Part shown: piece after piece, positions 22,590-33,900 of the stretch | Layout of the letters: the number at the start of each line of letters is the position of its first letter | Position numbering within the stretch: position 1 is the stretch's first letter | Source of the DNA: Plazaster borealis | Lineage: Eukaryota > Echinodermata > Asteroidea > Forcipulatida > Labidiasteridae | DNA length: 64,000 nt | Direction: 5' to 3' | Assembly (NCBI GenBank): GCA_021014325.1 | Contig: CM037472.1 | Location: 1-64,000 of the forward strand | Position numbers and translations under genes: made by a program | Notes under the pieces: model-generated | Database searches by the model: none | What the model was told of the DNA's origin: nothing | What the model saw: only the letters and a program-made list of their open reading frames with translations

Positions 22590-22975
22590 CTGCAACGGTT
22601 TAATAGATGTTAAATTTGCATCAGGGATAACGAATATTGTTTGGTCTTTGCCCTTACACCGATGAGTAGTAAGCACTGTATACTCAGTACTTTCCTGAGT
22701 CCTGTGAAAAAAAAACCAGGCATATCACTCGGGTGCGATTTGAACCCAACACCTTTGCCATGCTAGAGCAGATGTCTTACCACTAGACCACCTAGCTTGC
22801 CCAGTGGCTAGAGGCGTTTCAAATCCTATACTTTTCGCAGCAACAATATAATAGATGTTAATTTTGCATCGTTGATAAAGAATGTAAATTTGGTTTTTGC
22901 CCTAACACCGATGTGCATTAGGCACTGTATACTCTGTGCTTTCCAGAGTCCTGCAAAAAAAATTCACGTAATCCT
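22590..22975 (-). mobile_element. Diverged copy of the tRNA-like 260-bp unit
   Basis: On the minus strand it has the same order as the array unit: GGTGGTCTAGTGGTAAGAC (A-box region), CATCTGCTCTAGCATGGC, GGGTTCAAATCGCACCCGAG (B-box region), ATATGCCTGG with a T-run, then AGTACTGAGTATACAGTGC and the shared spacer AAATTTAACATCTATTAA. About one and a half units are present, some 15-20% different from the array. It lies in a CHD1L intron. Confidence 0.8.
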
Positions 22976-23056
22976 AATAACCAGCACCTCTTCTAAAAGA
23001 GATCATTAACATTTCTAATATGAAGCCCTAATGCTTGTCTTCTTTTGCTTCGATAG

Positions 23057-23150
23057 ACGACAGTGGTTCTTGGGGTACAGGGGGCCTCTTCACTGCACTG
23101 CACAGGAGGTCAGACCAGCCTGAGACGCAGTACGAGCTGGTGGGCAAAAG
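23057..23150 (+). CDS. CHD1L: CHD1L-like exon: macro domain, GGLFTAL motif
   Basis: Completes the split codon from the previous exon to give [20 protein letters not shown], then [11 protein letters not shown]. This is the most conserved part of the CHD1L macro domain (DDSGxWGxGGLFTAL), forming one side of the ADP-ribose pocket. The exon ends GGCAAAAG before GTAAAA. To keep the next exon in frame it should end GGCAAAG, so the run of four A is probably one too long (error or frameshift). Confidence 0.85.
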
Positions 23151-23586
23151 GTAAAATGTAGTGGCAGGCAAAAAAGTCAAGATCCTTCACAAAGAGCATT
23201 CTGAGTTTGCTTCAATCAGTTGTCACCATCCCTTTAGTTTGCAAGATTGAATTTAGCTAGAATTTACGAAGATTAAAGGTAGGGTCATAGATTGGTTTTT
23301 GTCAATGTATAATGCTTATTTATAGGCAAAATTATAACGAAAGATACAATAAAAGTCGCATGTGAAAGTTTCAGCTGAATACAGTGACTACTTGTTGTGA
23401 AAACAGCAATTAACTGTCAAAGCAAAACTTCTAAAAAAGTAATATTACGGTCAAAAAATGTTAATACCGTTGTGAAGTGGTTAAATTGTGAACGGATCAG
23501 AATGTTCAAATACACGCTAGACTTGCACAGTCTATTGTGAATCCATTGATTTGTGTTTTTTTGTTATTCTTTTATCCTTTTATTAG

Positions 23587-23657
23587 ATTTAGCTCTCGGG
23601 GATGCTCACTTAATCAGCATTGATGATAAGATAAGCCGCACCGAGGGTAAAGATAAG
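23587..23657 (+). CDS. CHD1L: CHD1L-like exon: macro domain middle
   Basis: Acceptor TTTTATTAG, donor GTAAGA. Encodes (D)LALGDAHLISIDDKISRTEG KDK, matching the family segment with DDK and a charged turn. It ends in phase 0. The D codon is completed by the G of the corrected previous exon. Confidence 0.8.
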
Positions 23658-24171
23658 GTAAGAACTCTTTGGTCCTTAGGGCCATGTCACACAGGGCAAT
23701 TTGTACAGGCAACTTGGATGCAACCACTTGCACTGTATGCACAAGGAACACTTTGGCAGCACAAGAGATATTATTGGAGCTGTCACTCACTATCCCAGGA
23801 AAATAATGAGAAAACTTAAATATGAATGAGTTTTCTTATTGGAGATTGCCTGGAACTGGTTGCCTGTAAATTGCCTCGTGTGACATGGCATCTAGGCAAC
23901 AAGACACTTGACTACAATCTCCGTTAATCGAGAGTACATCTAGAATTTAATGGATGTCATAGGCCCTTTTTGAAGCCGAAGTGGAGGTGACAAAAAGGGC
24001 CGTAATTGCTACAAGATAAGGAATGTTGTTTTGGTTTTATCATTACACCAATGTTTAGCCACTGTGGGACCTAAAAATTGTCTGTGAACCAGTGCACCAG
24101 GTTGTTGTGGTTATTTGGGGGGGGGGGGGTTTCAGGGGGGGGGATTTTATGCATTTTATTTATTTTCTGTT

Positions 24172-24480
24172 GGCGTGTCAAGGCCGAGGGGTCAAGCGCA
24201 CCAGACTCAAGCTCTGGTGTTTCTGATCAGCAGAGTGTGGGCTTGGGTCTTGGTCTTGACACTTGTGTCCTTAAGCAAGACACTTAACCATTATTGCTTC
24301 ATCCTTGGGATTGGACGTAAAGCCAAAAGTCCCATGTGTTGTGTAATGTACATGTACGTAAAAGAACCCAGTACACTTATCATGAAGAGAAGGGGTTTGC
24401 CCTGGTGTTTCTGGTAGAGGCTGCTGAATGCGCCGCAGCACCTTGTAAGCCATTAGAAGTTGCTACATAAATGGATCTCA
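24172..24480 (+). mobile_element. tRNA-derived SINE
   Basis: The head GGCGTGTCAAGGCCGAGGGG TCAAGCGC resembles a leucine-tRNA 5' half. It is followed by GACACTTGTGTCCTTAAGCA AGACACTTAACC, the conserved body found in many marine animal SINEs, and later AATGCGCCGCAGCACCTTGT. No coding function. Confidence 0.65.
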
Positions 24481-24705
24481 TAATTAAAAACATAGCTCTG
24501 CTTATCCCATTGAAAAACAAATAATGAGTGCTTTGATACACTCCTAGGTGTGTGATGAAAGGCTATAATATAAGAACCTAGTATATGTTGTTGTTTTTTT
24601 CCCATAATATTTTCCACCGCACAAAGTTTCAAATCTAAAAGACTAGGAGTACTATTTTCATAATATTAATCATTGGTATTATTTTTGTTATCTTTGTTGG
24701 TCTAG

Positions 24706-24819
24706 GTTGCGTTTATCGTGGCTCAACACAGAGCAGACGTAACAATCTATCTGGTATCAAATTGTCCGCTCTGGACCAAGGCCTTCAGAGGGTGAATAGA
24801 GCTGCTAAGAAATGCAACG
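24706..24819 (+). CDS. CHD1L: CHD1L-like exon: macro domain, with frameshift
   Basis: Begins VAFIVAQHR in phase 0 with the previous exon, then needs one extra base near 24,731 (CACAGAGCAGACG) to continue as SRRNNLSGIKLSALDQGLQR and VNRAAKKCN. Both halves match the family (ALIVAQHR..., LSGIKxxALxxGLxxxxxAAKK). Donor GTACGT follows. The last part of the domain (expected next exon) is not seen before the gap at 25,806. Confidence 0.8.
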
Positions 24820-24858
24820 GTACGTCAGTAAATCATTACACGCAACGCTCGGTAAACC

Positions 24859-25055
24859 AGAGCTGCCAACTCTCCCTGATTCTGCAGAAAGTCCCCTGAA
24901 AATAAACTAATCTTTCCATGTTCTGATGAACAAATTTGAAAATCTCCCTGATTATGGAAACATTTTATCCCTATTATGTTGAATTTAGTTTTAAATATCT
25001 CCCTGATTGTTGTATAAAATCTCCCTGATTGCAAGACGCAAATGTTGGCTGCTCT
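24859..25055. mobile_element. MITE with AGAGCTGCCAAC termini
   Basis: The left end AGAGCTGCCAACTCTCCCTG and the right end GTTGGCTGCTCT are complementary over the first 12 bases. The motif TCTCCCTGATT recurs four times inside. A second insertion of the family is at 45,327-45,528. Confidence 0.75.
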
Positions 25056-25384
25056 AGTATATACAGAGACCTAATTTGCATTTTGATCACATGCCTGTGT
25101 TGTTTCATATTGCTTTAGTTTTGATAGTTTTGATAGACTTTGGTAGCCAACTGAATACCAAATTTCTCGACCATTCATATGTCCTTCCCTTTTATGGGGG
25201 CCGGAGCTCTGCGGAGCCCCACGGCAGTCACAGGGTGACTCCCGCTTCCACTCCTACAGGCCGTTACATTCCGCTCGGCTGTGCATCGAGAACTAGTTTG
25301 TTAACTTCCAAATACCTTGGGGAGCTAATATCGACCGTCAACTCTTAAAACATTTGTATATTATTACATGATGTCACCATGAAC

Positions 25385-25680
25385 CTTAGTTCAAGATTCA
25401 ATTTCAATTCAATTCATTTCATTTAGGTGTATTATTCAACTAAAAAATACATGACAGTTGTTGAAAAGACTAAAGTTTTATTTTAAACAACTAAAGTTTG
25501 TACAAATAAAAAAGAAAAAACCTGTAAAGCAATAAAACCTGAAAAAAGGGAGATCAAAAACAGTGGAACTAGATACTAGATAGGACAAAAAGCATCATTC
25601 AAATTGCTGACGACACAATTTAGGTAAGCAAAGAATGGAATTGAATGGACCTCACAGACGCAACAAGGCTAACAACGGTA
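25385..25680 (-). pseudogene. LINE-like 3' tail (weak)
   Basis: On the minus strand it ends in repeated TTGAA/TGAAT units like the LINE tail at 14,226, preceded by AATAATACACC. No polymerase sequence remains, so the assignment rests on the tail only. Confidence 0.3.
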
Positions 25681-25805
25681 AAAAGGTAAACAATCCAAAA
25701 GCACAAAGATGGTTTGCAAAATTTCAAATCCTACCAACGATGACATTATATTAAACATTGTATTGCAACTGTGTGCTAACTTGTTTTCTCTCTTTATGTT
25801 GCTAG

Positions 25806-26305
25806 NNNNNNNNNNNNNNNNNNNNNNNNNNNNNNNNNNNNNNNNNNNNNNNNNNNNNNNNNNNNNNNNNNNNNNNNNNNNNNNNNNNNNNNNNNNNNNN
25901 NNNNNNNNNNNNNNNNNNNNNNNNNNNNNNNNNNNNNNNNNNNNNNNNNNNNNNNNNNNNNNNNNNNNNNNNNNNNNNNNNNNNNNNNNNNNNNNNNNNN
26001 NNNNNNNNNNNNNNNNNNNNNNNNNNNNNNNNNNNNNNNNNNNNNNNNNNNNNNNNNNNNNNNNNNNNNNNNNNNNNNNNNNNNNNNNNNNNNNNNNNNN
26101 NNNNNNNNNNNNNNNNNNNNNNNNNNNNNNNNNNNNNNNNNNNNNNNNNNNNNNNNNNNNNNNNNNNNNNNNNNNNNNNNNNNNNNNNNNNNNNNNNNNN
26201 NNNNNNNNNNNNNNNNNNNNNNNNNNNNNNNNNNNNNNNNNNNNNNNNNNNNNNNNNNNNNNNNNNNNNNNNNNNNNNNNNNNNNNNNNNNNNNNNNNNN
26301 NNNNN
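25806..26305. other. Assembly gap, 500 N
   Basis: Exactly 500 N, an arbitrary scaffold spacer. To its right, sequence restarts in the middle of a stomatin exon that is already present at 10,763. Confidence 1.
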
Positions 26306-26391
26306 GACAGAAACATAATCAACAGTCAAATGCAATCTGTTTTAGACGAGGCTACAGACCCCTGGGGTGTTAAGGTCGAGAGAGTGGAAAT
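26306..26391 (+). CDS. Second copy of stomatin central exon (partial)
   Basis: Starts at the contig edge with DRNIINSQMQSVLDEATDPW and GVKVERVE, then donor GTGAGT. Identical in sequence to 10,766-10,851. The 5' part, with the frameshift seen in copy one, is lost in the gap and cannot be compared. Confidence 0.85.
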
Positions 26392-26469
26392 GTGAGTCCA
26401 GATGTATTAGTGTCTGATTCCAGAGAACAAATTGCTAAATAAGTTTATTTATCAATCAGTTTCCCTTGT

Positions 26470-26680
26470 GGTTTATTACTTGATATTTGAAATAAGAAGT
26501 TGCATCCCCTTAAGGTGATCCCTCTGCTGCCGCTTCCCAGGTTGTATCGTAAACTTGGGTGTGATCCCTGGCTACCCTCGAACAAATATATCGACAAACA
26601 GGTTAATCCAGAGTTCATTTGTTCAAGTCCCACTCAGGTAAATTTGTCATTGTTCAACCCCAAATTAAATTTATTTATTA
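26470..26680 (+). mobile_element. SINE-like element, second locus copy
   Basis: Counterpart of 10,930-11,140 with no obvious difference, including the same internal deletion. It marks the duplicated intron. Confidence 0.6.
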
Positions 26681-27026
26681 AATACAAATTACCAGTCATA
26701 GACAACACACATTACATGGTAATTTGGACTAACTTAGACACTTTTGCATGGAGTAATTTTGCGAGGATTTCCTGTGAAATTGGTCCAAGACAAACAAAGA
26801 AGTATGACGTCAGTTGTTGCCTATATTTATTTTCATGTCTAACTTCACAACCTGTGCAATCCTCAGAAATTATCCCATCATGAACACATGCTAACCGAGA
26901 AATTTGAAGGGCCTTTACCACTCCCCCCCTCGTCTTTCCAAGACAGACCATTTTTATACCCTTCCAGTCTCCACCCAAAGGCAATAAAAGATAAGTGGTG
27001 TTTGAAGCATTTCATGGTATGGAAAA

Positions 27027-27253
27027 ATAAGGAGTAACTATAAATATTAATTTGCGGGTACAACCATGTGTAAAATCTCTTTTGTGGGAGTGGTGGCTCT
27101 GAAAAGAGCTGTTGTGGCCTCGAAGACGAGCATAGTATTCTGTTCGAAAAGTCAAGACCGCACCGGCTCTTTTCAGAGCCACCACTCCCACAAAAGAGAT
27201 TTTACACATGGTTGTACCCGCAAGTTTACTACTTATTTATAGTTACTCCTTAT
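27027..27253. repeat. Histone stem-loop inverted repeat, second locus copy
   Basis: Counterpart of 11,487-11,713. Both histone-type hairpins (minus at 27,095-27,110, plus at 27,165-27,180) are intact. Confidence 0.8.
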
Positions 27254-27354
27254 GCATTAAAAGATGTCTAGCCTGAGAAACAAAGTCACATGGGACAGGA
27301 TTTCTTCTGTTTAGTTATTTTCATGAACTCATTATTTTGTTTTCCCACTTACAG

Positions 27355-27439
27355 TAAGGACATACGTTGACCAGTGCAGTTACAGAGAGCTACATGTATG
27401 GCAGCAGAGGCTGAGGCTGCAAGAGAGGCCAGAGCAAAA
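27355..27439 (+). CDS. Second copy of stomatin exon: same TGA, 6-bp in-frame insertion
   Basis: As at 11,815, it reads IKDIR, TGA (27,368-27,370), PVQLQRA, but AGCTATGG is here AGCTACATGTATGG, adding two codons (T, C) before MAAEAEAAREARA K. The exon is 85 bp instead of 79 bp. Splice sites are unchanged. Confidence 0.85.
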
Positions 27440-27717
27440 GTGGGTTTTAGTTTTTACGCTTCATTCATCAGCTAAAGTCAAAGATTTGAAAGAACTTGAC
27501 TATCTGATTGTTCACCTGATCAAGTTAAAGACTTGCTTTTTAGCCATGTTGTACTGCATACCCAGAGTATATTTTTAAAGGAGAGATGTTTGCCCTGTGT
27601 CTTTAAGAAATTCCAATAGACCTTGCAAGTCTCATGTACAGTGCTTTAACCCGTGAATGAGACAATTTTATGCACCTTATAGGTCCCAATGTTCCAATAC
27701 GCGTGAGACTTGCACAG

Positions 27718-27789
27718 TGTCACAAAGCCGGGTGTTGCGGACTTGCGGTGGACTTGCGGTGTGTCTTTAGCCCCCACCTCCACTGAACC
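27718..27789. repeat. 72-bp direct repeat, left copy
   Basis: TGTCACAAAGCCGGGTGTTG through CCTCCACTGAACC, identical to 38,701-38,772. Together they flank the tRNA-like array and the Ty3-type fragment. In the other haplotype it occurs once (12,172). Confidence 0.9.
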
Positions 27790-27987
27790 CTATCAAGGCA
27801 GCGTTGCCACCGTCTCTAGCTCCAATAATGGGAGCCCTGAAATATTATGCAAAATACTCATAAATACTACAGGTTCGGCTGAGTAACTTTTCCTCACTTA
27901 TTGTAATACAGAAACAGAAACTTTCCCACAGTTTTACACCGAAAAACTAATAAGCTGATTCAAAACTAGGCAATCTTGAAAGGTTTA

Positions 27988-30900
27988 AAAAACCAAATAT
28001 AATATTCTTTATCCCCGATGCAAATTTAACATCTATTAAACTGTCGCGGTCCCCGCTGCTAAAATATAGGATTCGAACTGCCTCTAGCTACCGGGCAATC
28101 TCGGAGGTCTAGTTGGTAAGACATCTGCTCTAGAATTGCAAAGGTCGTGGGTTCGAATCCCACCCGAGTAATATGCCTGTGATTTTTTTCACAGGACTCG
28201 GGAAAGTACTGAGTTTAAAGTGCTTTACACACATCGGTGTACGGGTAAAAAACCAAATATAATATTCTTTATCCCCGATGCAAATTTAACATCTATTAAA
28301 CTGTCGCGGTCCCCGCTGCTAAAATATAGGATTCGAACTGCCTCTAGCTACCGGGCAATCTCGTTGGTCTAGTTGGTAAGACATCTGCTCTAGAATTGCA
28401 AAGGTCGTGGGTTCGAATCCCACCTGAGTAATATGCCTGTGATTTTTTCACAGGACTCGGGAAAGTACTGAGTATACAGTGCTTTACACACATCGGTGTA
28501 CGGGTAAAACCAAATATAATATTCTTTATCCCGATGCAAATTTAACATCTATTAAATTGTCGCGGTCCCGCTGCTAAAATATAGGATTCGAACTGCCTCT
28601 AGCTACCGGGCAATCTCGGTGGTCTAGTTGGTAAGACATCTGCTCTAGAATTGCAAAGGTCGTGGGTTCGAATCCCACCCGAGTAATATGCCTGTGATTT
28701 TTTCACAGGACTCGGGAAAGTACTGAGTATACAGTGCTTTACACACATCGGTGTAAGGGTAACAAACCAAATATAATAGTCTTTATCCCCGATGCAAATT
28801 TAACATCTATTAAATTGTCGCGGTCCCGCTGCTAAAATATAGGATTCGAACTGCCTCTAGCTACCGGGCAATCTCGGTGGTCTAGTTGGTAAGACATCTG
28901 CTCTAGAATTGCAAAGGTCGTGGGTTCGAATCCCACCCGAGTAATATGCCTGTGATTTTTTTCACAGGACTCGGGAAAGTACTGAGTATACAGTGCTTTA
29001 CACACATCGGTGTACGGGTAAAAAACCAAATATAATATTCTTTATCCCCGATGCAAATTTAACATCTATTAAACTGTCGCGGTCCCCGCTGCTAAAATAT
29101 AGGATTCGAACTGCCTCTAGCTACCGGGCAATCTCGGTGGTCTAGTTGGTAAGACATCTGCTCTAGAATTGCAAAGGTCGTGGGTTCGAATCCCACCAGA
29201 GTAATATGCCTGTGATTTTTTTTTTCACAGGACTCGGGAAAGTACTGAGTATACAGTGCTTTACACACATCGGTGTACGGGTAAAAAACCAAATATAATA
29301 TTCTTTATCCCCGATGCAAATTTAACATCTATTAAACTGTCGCGGTCCCCGCTGCTAAAATATAGGATTCGAACTGCCTCTAGCTACCGGGCAATCTCGG
29401 TGGTCTAGTTGGTAAGACATCTGCTCTAGAATTGCAAAGGTCGTGGGTTCGAATCCCACCCGAGTAATATGCCTGTGATTTTTTTCACAGGACTCGGGGA
29501 AAGTACTGAGTATACAGTGCTTTACACACATCGGTGTACGGGTAAAAACCAAATATAATATTCTTTATCCCCGATGCAAATTTAACATCTATTAAACTGT
29601 CGCGGTCCCCGCTGCTAAAATATAGGATTCGAACTGCCTCTAGCTACCGGGCAATCTCGGTGGTCTAGTTGGTAAGACATCTGCTCTAGAATTGCAAAGG
29701 TCGTGGGTTCGAATCCCACCCGAGTAATATGCCTGTGATTTTTTTCACAGGACTCGGGAAAGTACTGAGTATACAGTGCTTTACACACATCGGTGTACGG
29801 GTAAAAAACCAAATATAATATTCTTTATCCCCGATGCAAATTTAACATCTATTAAACTGTCGCGGTCCCGCTGCTAAAATATAGGATTCGAACTGCCTCT
29901 AGCTACCGGGCAATCTCGGTGGTCTAGTTGGTAAGACATCTGCTCTAGAATTGCAAAGGTCGTGGGTTCGAATCCCACCCGAGTAATATGCCTGTGATTT
30001 TTTTCACAGGACTCGGGAAAGTACTGAGTATACAGTGCTTTACACACATCGGTGTACGGGTAACAACCAAATATAATATTCTTTATCCCCGATGCAAATT
30101 TAACATCTATTAAACTGTCGCGGTCCCGCTGCTAAAATATAGGATTCGAACTGCCTCTAGCTACCGGGCAATCTCGGTGGTCTAGTTGGTAAGACATCTG
30201 CTCTAGAATTGCAAAGGTCGTGGGTTCGAATCCCACCCGAGTAATATGCCTGTGATTTTTTTCACAGGACTCGGGAAAGTACTGAGTATACAGTGCTTTA
30301 CACACATCGGTGTACGGGTAAAAACCAAATATAATATTCTTTATCCCCGATGCAAATTTAACATCTATTAAACTGTCGCGGTCCCCGCTGCTAAAATATA
30401 GGATTCGAACTGCCTCTAGCTACCGGGCAATCTCGGTGGTCTAGTTGGTAAGACATCTGCTCTAGAATTGCAAAGGTCGTGGGTTCGAATCCCACCCGAG
30501 TAATATGCCTGTGATTTTTTTCACAGGACTCGGGAAAGCACTGAGTATACAGTGCTTTACACACATCGCTGTACGGGTGAAAAACCAAATATAATATTCT
30601 TTATCCCCGATGCAAATTTAACATCTATTAAACTGTCGCGGTCCCCGCTGCTAAAATATAGGATTCGAACTGCCTCTAGCTACCGGGCAATCTCGGTGGT
30701 CTAGTTGGTAAGACATCTGCTCTAGAATTGCAAAGGTCGTGGGTTCGAATCCCACCCGAGTAATATGCCTGTGATTTTTTTTCACAGGACTCGGGAAAGT
30801 ACTGAGTATACAGTGCTTTACACACATCGGTGTACGGGTAAAAAACCAAATATAATATTCTTTATCCCCGATGCAAATTTAACATCTATTAAATTGTCGC

Positions 30901-33900
30901 GGTCCCCGCTGCTAAAATATAGGATTCGAACTGCCTCTAGCTACCGGGCAATCTCGGTGGTCTAGTTGGTAAGACATCTGCTCTAGAATTGCAAAGGTCG
31001 TGGGTTCGAATCCCACCAGAGTAATATGCCTGTGATTTTTTTCACAGGACTCGGGAAAGTACTGAGTATACAGTGCTTTACACACATCGGTGTACGGGTA
31101 AAAAACCAAATATAATATTCTTTATCCCCGATGCAAATTTAACATCTATTAAATTGTCGCGGTCCCGCTGCTAAAATATAGGATTCGAACTGCCTCTAGC
31201 TACCGGGCAATCTCGGTGGTCTAGTTGGTAAGACATCTGCTCTAGAATTGCAAAGGTCGTGGGTTCGAATCCCACCCGAGTAATATGCCTGTGGATTTTT
31301 TTTTTCACAGGACTCGGGAAAGTACTGAGTATACAGTGCTTTACACACATCGGTGTACGGGTAAAAAACCAAATATAATATTCTTTATCCCCGATGCAAA
31401 TTTAACATCTATTAAACTGTCGCGGTCCCCGCTGCTAAAATATAGGATTCGAACTGCCTCTAGCTACCGGGCAATCTCGGTGGTCTAGTTGGTAAGACAT
31501 CTGCTCTAGAATTGCAAAGGTCGTGGGTTCGAATCCCACCAGAGTAATATGCCTGTGATTTTTTTCACAGGACTCGGGAAAGTACTGAGTATACAGTGCT
31601 TTACACACATCGGTGTACGGGTAAAAAACCAAATATAATATTCTTTATCCCCGATGCAAATTTAACATCTATTAAATTGTCGTGGTCCCCGCTGGTAAAA
31701 TATAGGATTCGAACTGCCTCTAGCTACCGGGCAATCTCGGTGGTCTAGTTGGTAAGACATCTGCTCTAGAATTGCAAAGGTCGTGGGTTCGAATCCCACC
31801 CGAGTAATATGCCCGTGGATTTTTTTTTTCACAGGACTCGGGGAAGTACTGAGTATACAGTGCTTTACACACATCGGTGTACGGGTAAAAAAACCAAATA
31901 TAATATTCTTTATCCCCGATGCAAATTTAACATCTATTAAATTGTCGCGGTCCCCGCTGCTAAAATATAGGATTCGAACTGCCTCTAGCTACCGGGCAAT
32001 CTCGGTGGTCTAGTTGGTAAGACATCTGCTCTAGAATTGCAAAGGTCGTGGGTTCGAATCCCACCCGAGTAATATGCCTGTGATTTTTTTCACAGGACTC
32101 GGGAAAGTACTGAGTATACAGTGCTTTACACACATCGGTGTACGGGTAAAAAAACAAATATAATATTCTTTATCCCCGATGCAAATTTAACATCTATTAA
32201 ACTGTCGCGGTCCCCGCTGCTAAAATATAGGATTCGAACTGCCTCTAGCTACCGGGCAATCTCGTTGGTCTAGTTGGTAAGACATCTGCTCTAGAATTGC
32301 AAAGGTCGTGGGTTCGAATCCCACCCGAGTAATATGCCTGTGGATTTTTTTTTTCACAGGACTCGGGAAAGTACTGAGTATACAGTGCTTTACACACATC
32401 GGTGTACGGGTAAAAAACCAAATATAATATTCTTTATCCCCGATGCAAATTTAACATCTATTAAACTGTCGCGGTCCCCACTGCTAAAATATAGGATTCG
32501 AACTGCCTCTAGCTACCGGGCAATCTCGGTGGTCTAGTTGGTAAGACATCTGCTCTAGAATTGCAAAGGTCGTGGGTTCGAATCCCACCCGAGTAATATG
32601 CCTGTGATTTTTTTTTCACAGGACTCGGGAAAGTACTGAGTATACAGTGCTTTACACACATCGGTGTACGGGTAAAAAACCAAATATAATATTCTTTATC
32701 CCCGATGCAAATTTAACATCTATTAAATTGTCGCGGTCCCCGCTGCTAAAATATAGGATTCGAACTGCCTCTAGCTACCGGGCAATCTCGGAGGTCTAGT
32801 TGGTAAGACATCTGCTCTAGAATTGCAAAGGTCGTGGGTTCGAATCCCACCCGAGTAATATGCCTGTGATTTTTTTCACAGGACTCGGGAAAGTACTGAG
32901 TTTAAAGTGCTTTACACACATCGGTGTACGGGTAAAAACCAAATATAATATTCTTTATCCCCGATGCAAATTTAACATCTATTAAACTGTCGCGGTCCCC
33001 GCTGCTAAAATATAGGATTCGAACTGCCTCTAGCTACCGGGCAATCTCGGTGGTCTAGTTGAAAAGACATCTGCTCTAGAATTGCAAAGGTCGTGGGTTC
33101 GAATCCCACCCGAGTAATATGCCTGTGATTTTTTTCACAGGACTCGGGAAAGTACTGAGTATACAGTGCTTTACACACATCGGTGTACGGGTAAAAAACC
33201 AAATATAATATTCTTTATCCCCGATGCAAATTTAACATCTATTAAACTGTCGCGGTCCCCGCTGCTAAAATATAGGATTCGAACTGCCTCTAGCTACCGG
33301 GCAATCTCGTTGGTCTAGTTGGTAAGACATCTGCTCTAGAATTGCAAAGGTCGTGGGTTCGAATCCCACCCGAGTAATATGCCTGTGATTTTTTTCACAG
33401 GACTCGGGAAAGTACTGAGTATACAGTGCTTTACACACATCGGTGTACGGGTGAAAAACCAAATATAATATTCTTTATCCCCGATGCAAATTTAACATCT
33501 ATTAAACTGTCACGGTCCCCGCTGCTAAAATATAGGATTCGAACTGCCTCTAGCTACCGGGCAATCTCGTTGGTCTAGTTGGTAAGACATCTGCTCTAGA
33601 ATTGCAAAGGTCGTGGGTTCGAATCCCACCCGAGTAATATGCCTGTGGATTTTTTTTTTCACAGGACTCGGGAAAGTACTGAGTATACAGTGCTTTACAC
33701 ACATCAGTGTACGGGTAAAAAACCAAATATAATATTCTTTATCCCCGATGCAAATTTAACATCTATTAAATTGTCGCGGTCCCCGCTGCTAAAATATAGG
33801 ATTCGAACTGCCTCTAGCTACCGGGCAATCTCGTTGGTCTAGTTGGTAAGACATCTGCTCTAGAATTGCAAAGGTCGTGGGTTCGAATCCCACCCGAGTA

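Noticed and set aside
28613..28685. Thirty functional tRNA genes
   Set aside because: The outer acceptor pairs are missing and the anticodon arm has a mismatch and a nine-base loop, so a working tRNA is unlikely.
28832..29029. About 25 open frames of roughly 65 codons (VGFEPTTFAILEQ... on minus, FFHRTRESTEY... on plus) across the array
   Set aside because: They are translations of the tRNA-like body and its flank, repeated with the satellite. The GFEPTT/DSNPRP wording is typical of tRNA sequence read on the wrong strand. No splice or start evidence.
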